A DNA stretch of 25,923 nucleotides from RYN-111 sp046723735 (GTDB taxonomy: Bacteria > Actinomycetota > Actinomycetes > Mycobacteriales > SCTD01). The position numbers were made by a program, and so were the translations under genes. This document shows positions 16,284 through 23,129 of this stretch, piece by piece. The notes below the pieces were generated by a model. It was not told the DNA's origin and searched no databases. It was given only the letters and a program-made list of their open reading frames with translations. Each line of letters starts with the position of its first letter. Positions within the stretch are counted from its first letter, which is position 1. The stretch spans positions 1 to 25,923 of the forward strand of contig JBKOVB010000051.1 of assembly GCA_046723735.1 (NCBI GenBank), read 5' to 3'.

Positions 16284-16309
16284 ACGACAAGAATGCGAAC
16301 CATTGTCGT
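16284..16309. promoter_or_regulatory. Inverted repeat upstream of the DJ-1/PfpI gene
   Basis: ACGACAA and TTGTCGT form a perfect 7-bp inverted repeat separated by 12 bases, 43 bp upstream of the DJ-1/PfpI start. On the minus strand the left part reads TTCTTGTC, like the left half of the shared dyad, but the matching right half is absent. It may be an operator for another regulator or a diverged relative. Confidence 0.3.
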
Positions 16310-16343
16310 CCCCGTGGTACAGGCACATCCACCCTGCTGATGA

Positions 16344-17618
16344 TCAGTCCGATGCTGCCAACCTGCAGGTGGTGTTAGCAAGGACCTGAATGCCTTGTGC
16401 GCACGCTTCCGGGCTGGAGTACTCGCGGGGGCTGTGACTGACGCCGTCGTACTCCCCGGGCACGAAGATCATGCCGGTGGGGCACAGGCTTGCAAGTTCC
16501 TGCGCGTCGTGTCCGGCTCCGGACAGCAGATGGTCGTAGCGCAGGTCCATGTCCTTGACGACCTGGCAGATCGTCTCCTGCACACCTGCGTCGAAGCTGA
16601 CCTGACCCGTCTTGGCCATGAATCGTGTCCGGATCTGCAGGCCGGGCTGCCGCTCGCCGAGCTCCACGAGGAAGCGTTGCACCTCCAGCTCAGCCAGTGA
16701 CATGAGCTCGTCGTCAGGATTGCGCAGGTCCACCGTGAGCGAGGCCGAGCCGGGAACGATGTTCACCGCCCCGGGCGCCAGCTCGAGCTGACCGACGGTG
16801 GCCCGCAGCGACCCGAACGTGCCGGAGTCGACCATGGCGCGCAGGTGCGTGACGAGGCGCGCGGCGGCAAGGCCTGCGTCGAGCCGGAACTCGATGGGGG
16901 TGGCGCCAGCATGCGCCTGCCTTCCGTTGATCGTGACCTCTTGCCATGAGATGCCCTGCGTCCCCGTCACGACACCGATGTCGAGGCCTTGGCTGCCGAG
17001 CACCGGGCCTTGTTCGATGTGGCACTCGAGGTAGGCGAACGGCGCCGGCAGCAGGTGAGGGCCTGATCCGGCAAAGCCGGTTCGGGCGAGTTCGGAACCC
17101 AGTTGCACGCCCGCCCGGTCGCTCAGCGACAGTGCCTGCGCAAGCGGGACCCGCCCGACCGCGACGGCGCTGCCGAGCATGTCGGTTCCGAAGCGCACGC
17201 CCTCCTCTTCTGTGAAGCAGGCGACCTCGAGTGGTCGACGTGTCTCCTGGCCGCTGTCGTTGAGCGCGCGCATCACCTCGAGGGCGCCAAGGACGCCCAG
17301 CGGCCCATCGAAGGCTCCGGCTGTCGGCACACTGTCCAGGTGCGAGCCCAGCATCACCGGGCGCGCCTGAGCCTCAGTTCCCTCGCGGCGGCCGAAGATG
17401 TTGCCGATGGGGTCGATGCGGACGGTCAGACCGGCCTCCTCCAGCCAGGAGATCAGCAACCGTCGGGCGCTCACGTCGGCGTCGGTCATCGTGAGTCGGT
17501 TGACGCCGGTGAGTCCTGTCGCCTCATCGTGATAGGCGCCGAGCTGGGCCATCTCCTGGAGAGAAGCCCAGAGCCGCTGGCTGTTGATGGCGGGACCGTC
17601 GGCGTGAACGTTCGTCAT
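16344..17618 (-). CDS. M20 family amidase/carbamoylase (N-carbamoyl-amino-acid hydrolase type)
   Basis: A 424-residue cytoplasmic zinc-dependent hydrolase of the hydantoinase/carbamoylase (allantoate amidohydrolase-like) group, which splits N-carbamoyl or related amide bonds of amino acids. The di-metal ligands are visible: H93 (GSHLDSVP), D104 (AFDGPLGVL), the Glu pair E138/E139 (TEEEGVRF), H200 (LECHIEQGPVL) and H395 (DGVSHSPREY). The dimerisation-domain stretch GRQAHAGATP is also present. ATG 17618 has GAGGAG 7 bases upstream. It begins 53 bp after the diaminopropionate ammonia-lyase-like gene, same strand, so the two probably share a transcript. The same pairing of such a lyase with an M20 enzyme occurs in E. 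coli (ygeX-ygeY), which supports joint use on a diaminopropionate derivative. Confidence 0.87.
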   Translation of the reverse strand: MTNVHADGPAINSQRLWASLQEMAQLGAYHDEATGLTGVNRLTMTDADVSARRLLISWLEEAGLTVRIDPIGNIFGRREGTEAQARPVMLGSHLDSVPTAGAFDGPLGVLGALEVMRALNDSGQETRRPLEVACFTEEEGVRFGTDMLGSAVAVGRVPLAQALSLSDRAGVQLGSELARTGFAGSGPHLLPAPFAYLECHIEQGPVLGSQGLDIGVVTGTQGISWQEVTINGRQAHAGATPIEFRLDAGLAAARLVTHLRAMVDSGTFGSLRATVGQLELAPGAVNIVPGSASLTVDLRNPDDELMSLAELEVQRFLVELGERQPGLQIRTRFMAKTGQVSFDAGVQETICQVVKDMDLRYDHLLSGAGHDAQELASLCPTGMIFVPGEYDGVSHSPREYSSPEACAQGIQVLANTTCRLAASD

Positions 17619-17671
17619 GATGGGGCTCCTCTGTTCAACGACGGCTGACGAGGCCTTCGGTGGCTGGCGGG

Positions 17672-18853
17672 TCATGTCAGCTCGGGGACGTGAGGGTCGG
17701 GCGAGCCAACGATGCGGGCGTAGGCACGCGGGTCGGTGGCCCCTTCGGTCGAGATCACGAGGACGTGGTCGTCCCGGCCGAGCCCCAGTTGGCTCGCAAA
17801 CCCGAGCAGCCCGGCAAGGCCGGCAGCCCCGCTCTCACCCGAGACGATGCCGTCGGCGGCGAGAAGGCGCATCGCGTGTTCCGCCTCGTGGTCCTCGACA
17901 GCAACGAAGTCGTCGATGCCACCGGTGACATCGCGCCAGGCGACCGGTGACGGTGTTCCGCAGTTCAGGCCCGCCATGATCGAGGTCTGCTTACCCGGCA
18001 GCTGAATCGGCCGGCCTTCCTCCACACTGGAGATCACGCAGTCGGCCTGTGCCGGTTCGACGCCAACGACGCGCGCGCTCCCGCTGCGAAACGCGCGGGC
18101 GATCGAAGCCGCGAACGCACCCACCCCGATCTGGACCGCGGCCACGGTGAAAGGCGGCATCCCCTGGGACGCTCGCTGGGTTTCGACCTCCGCCGTCAAG
18201 GTCGAGTACCCGTCGATGACCCATCCCGGGATCGCCTGATAGCCCGGCCACGAGGTGTCTGAGATGACGAGGTGCCGATCGTCCGCGAGCCGCGCGCTCG
18301 CGGAGACTGCGTCGTCATAGCCACCCGGGACGATCGTGACGGTCGCACCCTCGGAGCGCAGAGCCTCGATCCGGGCCTCAACCATGTCTTCTGGAACCAG
18401 GATGTGCGCGGACAGGTTCAAGAGCCTGGCCATTCGGGCCACAGCCCGACCGTGGTTGCCGTCCGTGGCGGCGACCAGGGTCAGTCGTGAGTCGTCGAGG
18501 TGCCGCCGCAACGCGTCCATTGTCGGCGTCTGCACCAGCGGGGCCCCGACCTGCGCGCACAACGCACGATGGGTCGCCCACGAGGCTCCAAGGATCTTGA
18601 ACGACGGCATGCCGAAACGACTGGACTCGTCCTTCACCGCTAGGGAGGCGACGCCAAGCTGCGCCGCAGCAGTCGGGGCCAGCCTCAGCGGCGTCGGTGC
18701 GTACCCGCTCCACGACTGGTGATACCTCAGCACCCCGTCGTCGGAGGTCCCAACAAGGGCCCGGTTCACCCCGATGTTGTGTACCAGGCGGCGATTCCCG
18801 GTCACGTGCCGCACCCAGCCAACAGAGTGGTCGCGACCGACGGGGGCGTGCAC
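17672..18853 (-). CDS. Diaminopropionate ammonia-lyase-like PLP enzyme
   Basis: A 393-residue fold-type II PLP enzyme. Diaminopropionate ammonia-lyase turns 2,3-diaminopropionate (both enantiomers in the E. coli enzyme) into pyruvate and two ammonia. The family features are seen: YAPTPL near the start, VKDESSRFGMPSFKILGA with the PLP lysine K86, ATDGNHGRAVA, the AGLNCGTPSPVAWRDV segment and the C-terminal SGESGAAGLAGLL that holds the cofactor phosphate. Threonine synthase and serine/threonine dehydratase share the fold, but the RFG-x3-FK-x-LG block and CGTPS favour the ammonia-lyase. The start is uncertain: GTG 18853 is the longest option, further GTG codons occur within 30 residues, and none has a strong ribosome site. 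It heads the unit with the M20 gene and is divergent from the D-aminopeptidase gene. Confidence 0.82.
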   Translation of the reverse strand: MHAPVGRDHSVGWVRHVTGNRRLVHNIGVNRALVGTSDDGVLRYHQSWSGYAPTPLRLAPTAAAQLGVASLAVKDESSRFGMPSFKILGASWATHRALCAQVGAPLVQTPTMDALRRHLDDSRLTLVAATDGNHGRAVARMARLLNLSAHILVPEDMVEARIEALRSEGATVTIVPGGYDDAVSASARLADDRHLVISDTSWPGYQAIPGWVIDGYSTLTAEVETQRASQGMPPFTVAAVQIGVGAFAASIARAFRSGSARVVGVEPAQADCVISSVEEGRPIQLPGKQTSIMAGLNCGTPSPVAWRDVTGGIDDFVAVEDHEAEHAMRLLAADGIVSGESGAAGLAGLLGFASQLGLGRDDHVLVISTEGATDPRAYARIVGSPDPHVPELT

Positions 18854-19161
18854 CTGGCTTCTGGACGTCGGCGTTCGACGGGCGATGTCACCCCGTGATG
18901 ATCTCGGTCGCTCATGAGGGCGTCACCGTCCACGCCGACTGATCCGGCATCAGCTTTGGTTCGCACTGACACGTTGCCCCCGCATCCGCCCAGATGGGGC
19001 GGGCACGGCTGTGCCGATTGAACTAACGCCCGCTCGCGGGCTGTGGCCTGCGACATGGTCACTGCCGCCCCCACCTCGGACAGTTGGCCGTCGGTCGTCG
19101 GTCGTCGGCCTTCGGCCGACCGGTCGCTCGGCGGCCGTACGGAACGAGCTCAGGAGGACGC
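18854..19161. promoter_or_regulatory. 308-bp divergent promoter region with several inverted repeats
   Basis: Separates the ammonia-lyase-like gene (-) and the M55 gene (+). It contains CCGCCC/GGGCGG (loop AGATG, 18986-19002), GCCCG/CGGGC (19028-19041), three heptads CGTCGGT/CGTCGGT/CGTCGGC (19089-19109) and, overlapping the last, a 7-bp hairpin GTCGGCC-TTC-GGCCGAC (19104-19120). None matches the 19-bp dyad of the other promoters. Confidence 0.45.
19089..19120 (+). repeat. Three heptad repeats running into a 7-bp hairpin
   Basis: CGTCGGT occurs twice and CGTCGGC once in direct tandem (19089-19109). The third unit forms the left arm of a perfect stem with loop TTC that ends at 19120, 31 bp before the ribosome site of the M55 gene. 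It may be an operator array or an mRNA leader structure. Confidence 0.5.
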
Positions 19162-20004
19162 GTGCACGTCTACATATCCGTCGACATGGAGGGCATCGCC
19201 GGCGTGGCAACGGTGGACCAGGTTGCCCGTGGCGGCCATGGCTACCCGCGATCGCAGGCCTTGATGACGGCCGAAACAAATGCCGCGATCGCGGGTGCTT
19301 TCGATGGCGGCGCTACCGCGGTCACGGTCAACGACAGTCACGGCACGATGGACAACCTGCTTCAGGAGCAGCTCGACGAGCGAGCCACTCTGATCCTCGG
19401 ATCACCGAAGGCTCAGTGCATGGCGCAAGGCATGGCACCCGAGCACGACGTGGCACTCTTCGTCGGGTATCACGCAGCCGCAGGAGAAGCGGGCGTCCTG
19501 TCCCACACCTTCTCGTCGGTCTTCAGTTCCTTTCGCCTGAACGGGTCGGTCGTTTCCGAGGCTGAGGTCAACGCGCTGTACGCAGCCACTCAAGGCGTGC
19601 CGGTGGGCATGGTGACGGGTGACGACGTCATCTGCAAGGTGGCCGGCCTCTGCTTTCCGGGAGCGGTTACCGTGCCCGTGAAGCGGGCTGAGGGGTGGAC
19701 CGCGGCCTCGACCATGCACCCGGCGCAGGCCCGTGAGGCGATCCGGCGTGGGGCACGCGATGCCGTCACGGGCGTCAGTGCTCTGACGCCGGTGCGAGTG
19801 CCCGACCGGTTGGTCCTCGATATCGGCATGCACAGCCCAACGGCCGTCGAGGTCGCCGCTCTGGTCCCCGGCGCCGAGCAGACGAGTGCCTTCGGCGTTC
19901 GCCTCGAAGTGGCGACTCCGGCAGAGCTGCTGGGCATCGTCACCGTCTGGTCCGACCTGGCAGTGAGCCATCTCCTCAATCAAGTGGCGCAGCGGGGCCG
20001 ATAG
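19162..20004 (+). CDS. dppA: M55 family D-aminopeptidase (DppA type)
   Basis: A 280-residue zinc peptidase that releases N-terminal D-amino acids, such as D-Ala from D-Ala-D-Ala or D-Ala-Gly-Gly in the Bacillus subtilis enzyme (274 residues). With the GTG start the key residues fall on the same numbers as in that enzyme: zinc ligands D8, E10, H60, H104 and E133, and catalytic H115 (VDMEGIAG, NDSHG, GYHA, SHTFSS, VSEAEVN). It has no signal peptide; the B. subtilis protein works as a decamer in the cytoplasm. GTG 19162 follows AGGAGG at 19152-19157; no better start is available. It points to use of D-amino-acid-containing or cell-wall-derived peptides. Confidence 0.92.
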   Translation: MHVYISVDMEGIAGVATVDQVARGGHGYPRSQALMTAETNAAIAGAFDGGATAVTVNDSHGTMDNLLQEQLDERATLILGSPKAQCMAQGMAPEHDVALFVGYHAAAGEAGVLSHTFSSVFSSFRLNGSVVSEAEVNALYAATQGVPVGMVTGDDVICKVAGLCFPGAVTVPVKRAEGWTAASTMHPAQAREAIRRGARDAVTGVSALTPVRVPDRLVLDIGMHSPTAVEVAALVPGAEQTSAFGVRLEVATPAELLGIVTVWSDLAVSHLLNQVAQRGR

Positions 20005-20064
20005 TCACCGTTCATCGCGCTCGTTCTGCCTGCGCATGGCTTGCTGAGGAGCCTTGGATGGCGA

Positions 20065-20129
20065 CGTCCCTTCGCGGTTCTTAGCCGACGGCGCCCGGTG
20101 GGCGTGCCCCGACAAGCCGCGAAGGGACG
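20065..20129. terminator. Long hairpin between converging M55 and second S12 genes
   Basis: CGTCCCTTCGCGG (20065-20077) and its perfect 13-bp inverse (20117-20129) enclose an inner hairpin CGCCC-GGT-GGGCG (20092-20104). It sits in the middle of the 154-bp gap between two converging genes and probably ends transcription from both sides. Confidence 0.6.
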
Positions 20130-20158
20130 CACGCCCGCCCGGGATGGACAGGTCGCCA

Positions 20159-21568
20159 CTACCGCGGTCGACGCCGTAGCGCACGTCCTGTGTGGAGGAA
20201 CTGGGCAGGACGTTCATCGTCATGTCCGAGGAAGATGTGCGGTTCCACACCCTGGCCGCCCGACACCATCCGCACGAAGTCTCCGTCCCCGACCGGCTTC
20301 AGCTCGTAGCGCTCACCCTGGTCACCCACGAACAGCGCGATGTTGCCGGGAATGCGCTCTGCCCACCAGCGGCCATCGCTGTCCACCGAGACGTCGAGCG
20401 AGAACAGGTTCGACTCGAACGTTCCTGTGAAGCGTTCGGGCGTCGGTACGGGATCGGCTGTCTCAGTCACGCGCGCGCCTGCGCTCACCGTCACGCCCGC
20501 AAGATCCTGCAGGACCTCCGCCAGCAGTGTCTGCGCCATGGCGTCCGCGTCACCGCCGTTGGTCAACAGGGCGACGGCAAGATCCTGATCAGGAACGACA
20601 CGGAGGAAGGAGTACTGCCCCACGGTCGCTCCGCTGTGCCCGATGACCGGACTGCTGTCGCTGTGAACGAGCGCCCAGCCCAACCCACGCCCACGCATCG
20701 GCTGAAGGAGCGCGGAAGTATCGACATGACACTGCTGCATCAGGGCCACCGACTCGCGGGACAGCACCGCCTCCGACCCCTCCTCGGGGGAGGCCATGTG
20801 CACCTGGCTGAACCGTGCGAGGTCCGCAGCAGACATGCAGACAGTGGTTCCTGCAGGCGCCCCCGAGCGCATGAGGGACCAGGCGTCCACCGTCTTCGGC
20901 TTCTTGCCGGGAGCCGGCCGCAGGTGCCCCGCCGCAGCCCGCAGGAGGATCGCCTCATCCGCGCTGCAAGCGACTCGCTTGAGCCCGAGCGGACGGGCGA
21001 TCCGCTCGTGGACGACCTGCTCGAACGTGCTGCGGCGAAGCAGCTCGATCAAACGCCCCAGCACGTTGTAGCCGGCGTTGCTGTACGAGAAGAGAACTCC
21101 GGGTGCGGAGAACTGGGCCGCAGCAGCCAGGGCAGGCATGAAACGCTCCAAGGCATCGTCACCCCGACCGGTGTCCACGAAGACGTCGCCCTCGAACCCC
21201 GCCGTATGCGTCAACAGGTGTCGCGGCGTGATCGAGCGACTCATCTCAGCGTCCGCAGTCCGGAAGCCCGGCAGGTGCGTGATCACCGGCACGTCGAGGT
21301 CGAGCAACCCCTCCTCGACCAGCTGCATGACCAGCGTGGCGGTGACGACTTTCGTCACCGACCCGATCTGAAAGACCGAGTCCGTCGTCGTACGAACACG
21401 GGTGTTTCTGTTCAGGACTCCGGTTGCCGCCTCTGTCATCTGGCCCTGGTGGAGAATCGCTACGGCGGCGCCAGGTACGTCGTGACAGGCTGCGAGCTCC
21501 GCAAGCCGATCCTGCAGCCAGTGAGCCAGCGATTCGTGTCGGCTCTGACCGACGGCTTCGATGTCCAT
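20159..21568 (-). CDS. S12 family serine hydrolase (class C beta-lactamase/D-aminopeptidase fold), second copy
   Basis: A 469-residue penicillin-binding-protein-fold hydrolase, paralog of the gene at 13613-15055. The catalytic elements are S70-x2-K73 (GSVTK), Y162-S-N164 (SYSNAGY) and H311-S-G (IGHSGATVG) at the KTG position. Both copies share the unusual block LLTHT-G-EGDVF-D-GRGD near residue 120-137 and the extra C-terminal beta domain, so they form one subfamily. No signal peptide is evident. The substrate is unknown; D-aminopeptidase, esterase or amidase activity fits the setting, between the D-aminopeptidase DppA and an alpha/beta hydrolase. ATG 21568 lacks a strong ribosome site but is the first start in the frame. 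Confidence 0.85.
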   Translation of the reverse strand: MDIEAVGQSRHESLAHWLQDRLAELAACHDVPGAAVAILHQGQMTEAATGVLNRNTRVRTTTDSVFQIGSVTKVVTATLVMQLVEEGLLDLDVPVITHLPGFRTADAEMSRSITPRHLLTHTAGFEGDVFVDTGRGDDALERFMPALAAAAQFSAPGVLFSYSNAGYNVLGRLIELLRRSTFEQVVHERIARPLGLKRVACSADEAILLRAAAGHLRPAPGKKPKTVDAWSLMRSGAPAGTTVCMSAADLARFSQVHMASPEEGSEAVLSRESVALMQQCHVDTSALLQPMRGRGLGWALVHSDSSPVIGHSGATVGQYSFLRVVPDQDLAVALLTNGGDADAMAQTLLAEVLQDLAGVTVSAGARVTETADPVPTPERFTGTFESNLFSLDVSVDSDGRWWAERIPGNIALFVGDQGERYELKPVGDGDFVRMVSGGQGVEPHIFLGHDDERPAQFLHTGRALRRRPR

Positions 21569-21705
21569 CGCCCGAGGCTATGGAGCGAGTGAGCGGGTGA
21601 GTTCGTCGTCAGGAACGAAAACCAGGCCAGCCCGGGGCTCATTAGACGGACGCAGCCTCGCGCGCGGTGTCGGCGTTCCCCGGCGCCGCGCAAACAGTCC
21701 AGCCC

Positions 21706-21724
21706 CTTGTCTGGCCAACGGCAG
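21706..21724. promoter_or_regulatory. Possible imperfect operator-like dyad (second S12 / alpha/beta hydrolase)
   Basis: Reads CTTG-TCTGGCCAACG-GCAG. The left half CTTGTC is perfect, while the right half has GCAG instead of CRAG. It lies in the divergent spacer between the second S12 gene and the alpha/beta hydrolase gene, so position supports it, sequence only in part. Confidence 0.3.
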
Positions 21725-21857
21725 TGGTGCTCGCTGCGGTGAGCCGTGTCTTCGTCCACGCCGCTAGAGCGGCCCCATGTTCTTGTTTCCGTGGGAAGAC
21801 CGGCTCACGGGGCAGGCGGCAACAATCGCCACCATCACCTGTAGAGATGGAGACGCC

Positions 21858-22793
21858 ATGGGCCGCCCGCACCGGGATTTCGCTGTTGCTACTGGTCGCG
21901 GAGCCACCGTGTCAGTTCGTGACTACCCGGCGGAGGGCCCTGCCGTCGTGCTGCTGCACGGCGCCGGACTGAACTTGGCGCTGTGGGAGCCCCTCGTCGG
22001 GCTGCTCGAAGGCGACTACCACGTCGTAGCGATCGACTTCCTCGGACACGGGGAGTCGACCCTGCCAGGGACCTACTCGCTGCACGCCGACCTCGCTGCT
22101 GTTGAAGCAGTCATCGAAACACTTGGCCTCGAACGGCCCGTGATCATCGGGCATTCCTACGGGGGCATCCTCGCCATCGAGTACGCCGCGACTCACCCGG
22201 AATGCCCCCTGGTCATGAACCTTGACGGTCTAGGCGGCCAGGGACGGCCTGACCACTACCCGGGAATCCCGCGGGAGGATGTGCAGACGTACTGGGACGG
22301 CCGGCTTGCGTTCATCGACGCCGTGTTGCCAGTCGACGATGGCGGTGACGAAGCATGGCGCGACCAGCAAGTTGCCGAGCTGCTCGCCCAGGAGCCCGAC
22401 CTGATCGATGGCCCGGCCACGGCGTTGGTTGCTCGCAGCTTCCAGCCAGGAGCCGAGTCGGACTGGGAACGCCGACCGACCCGCCCGTTCATGCTCGCAC
22501 TCCTGAACACGCTCTTCCAGCTGGACGTGTTCTCCGCCTACCACCGAGCACGATGCCCCGTCGTCGTCGTCGTCGCGACGAAAGCGAGGGCGGACGAGGC
22601 GGAGTTCGCAACGTTCCTGGACGCCTATCACGAGGGACTGCAGGCAGCCGTGTCAACCAACGAACTTGTGCGCCAAGAGACCGTCGACAGCGGGCATGCC
22701 ATTCCCTTGGAGCAGCCAGGTTGGCTCGCGGACCTGATCCGTCAGGCGGTTGATCGACCTGCCGAGCCGACCTCCAGCTCGGCACGCGCCTAG
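21858..22793 (+). CDS. Alpha/beta hydrolase
   Basis: A 311-residue cytoplasmic hydrolase of the alpha/beta fold. The oxyanion motif is HGAGLNLALW, the nucleophile elbow is GHSYGG, and the likely catalytic histidine is in DSGHAIPLEQP near residue 281; the acid is probably one of the residues near KARADEAE. A lid region of about 100 residues lies between the elbow and the histidine. Esterase, lactonase, haloalkane or proline-iminopeptidase-like activities all share this outline. ATG 21858 has GGAG about 7 bases upstream; the frame is open further up, but the leader codons contain no fold elements. It is divergent from the second S12 gene. Confidence 0.82.
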   Translation: MGRPHRDFAVATGRGATVSVRDYPAEGPAVVLLHGAGLNLALWEPLVGLLEGDYHVVAIDFLGHGESTLPGTYSLHADLAAVEAVIETLGLERPVIIGHSYGGILAIEYAATHPECPLVMNLDGLGGQGRPDHYPGIPREDVQTYWDGRLAFIDAVLPVDDGGDEAWRDQQVAELLAQEPDLIDGPATALVARSFQPGAESDWERRPTRPFMLALLNTLFQLDVFSAYHRARCPVVVVVATKARADEAEFATFLDAYHEGLQAAVSTNELVRQETVDSGHAIPLEQPGWLADLIRQAVDRPAEPTSSSARA

Positions 22794-22855
22794 CTCCGAG
22801 GCGAGGTGCTGCGCAGACCTGGCCTCGTCGTCACCTTCGACGTCGAGGCCGACCG

Positions 22856-23110
22856 ATGAGGCTGCGACGACGCCCCTACGTGCACCGCACGACCGAGCGT
22901 TACGTGGTCGAGGTCCTTCTCGAAGGCGAGTGGCACGAGCGATCCCACACGCATCTCGAGCCCTTCGACTTCGCCTCAGCGACCGAGCAGGCCAAGGCGC
23001 TCGACGGCAAGCCCTTCCCGACGCGAGTCGTGCTGATCCGAACTACCCAGGTCGAGTGCCGCACGATCTGGGAGCACGAGGGGCCGCCCAAGCCACGGAA
23101 GAAGTCCTGA
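22856..23110 (+). CDS. Small protein of unknown function
   Basis: An 84-residue charged protein with a basic start (MRLRRRPYVHRTTERY), a beta-like stretch VVEVLLEGEWHERS and a basic tail (PPKPRKKS). I do not recognise a family. Third codon positions are almost all G or C, and GAGG lies about 8 bases before ATG 22856, so it is probably a real gene. It follows the alpha/beta hydrolase by 62 bp on the same strand and could be co-transcribed. Its end is close to the end of the converging deaminase-like gene (19 bp). Confidence 0.55.
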   Translation: MRLRRRPYVHRTTERYVVEVLLEGEWHERSHTHLEPFDFASATEQAKALDGKPFPTRVVLIRTTQVECRTIWEHEGPPKPRKKS

Positions 23111-23129
23111 GGGCGCGCCTCCGCGACCC

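Noticed and set aside
17672..18853. Threonine synthase or threonine dehydratase
   Set aside because: The RFGMPSFK and NCGTPS blocks and the pairing with an M20 enzyme match the diaminopropionate ammonia-lyase family better.
13613..21568. Calling the two S12 proteins antibiotic-resistance beta-lactamases
   Set aside because: KTG is replaced by HDG or HSG, no export signal is evident, an additional domain is present and the neighbours are peptide-use genes.
20192..21592. Long plus-strand reading frame opposite the second S12 gene
   Set aside because: It mirrors the S12 gene, whose catalytic motifs are all on the minus strand; long antisense frames are usual at this G+C content. The same applies to the frames opposite the binding-protein gene (7634-8947) and the amidohydrolase (404-1198).
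21782..21800. GTTCTTGT upstream of the alpha/beta hydrolase as another dyad
   Set aside because: Only the left half matches; at the expected distance there is AGAC instead of CRAG.
22558..22578. GTC-rich triplet run as a repeat element
   Set aside because: It encodes a valine-rich beta-strand of the alpha/beta hydrolase and needs no other explanation.
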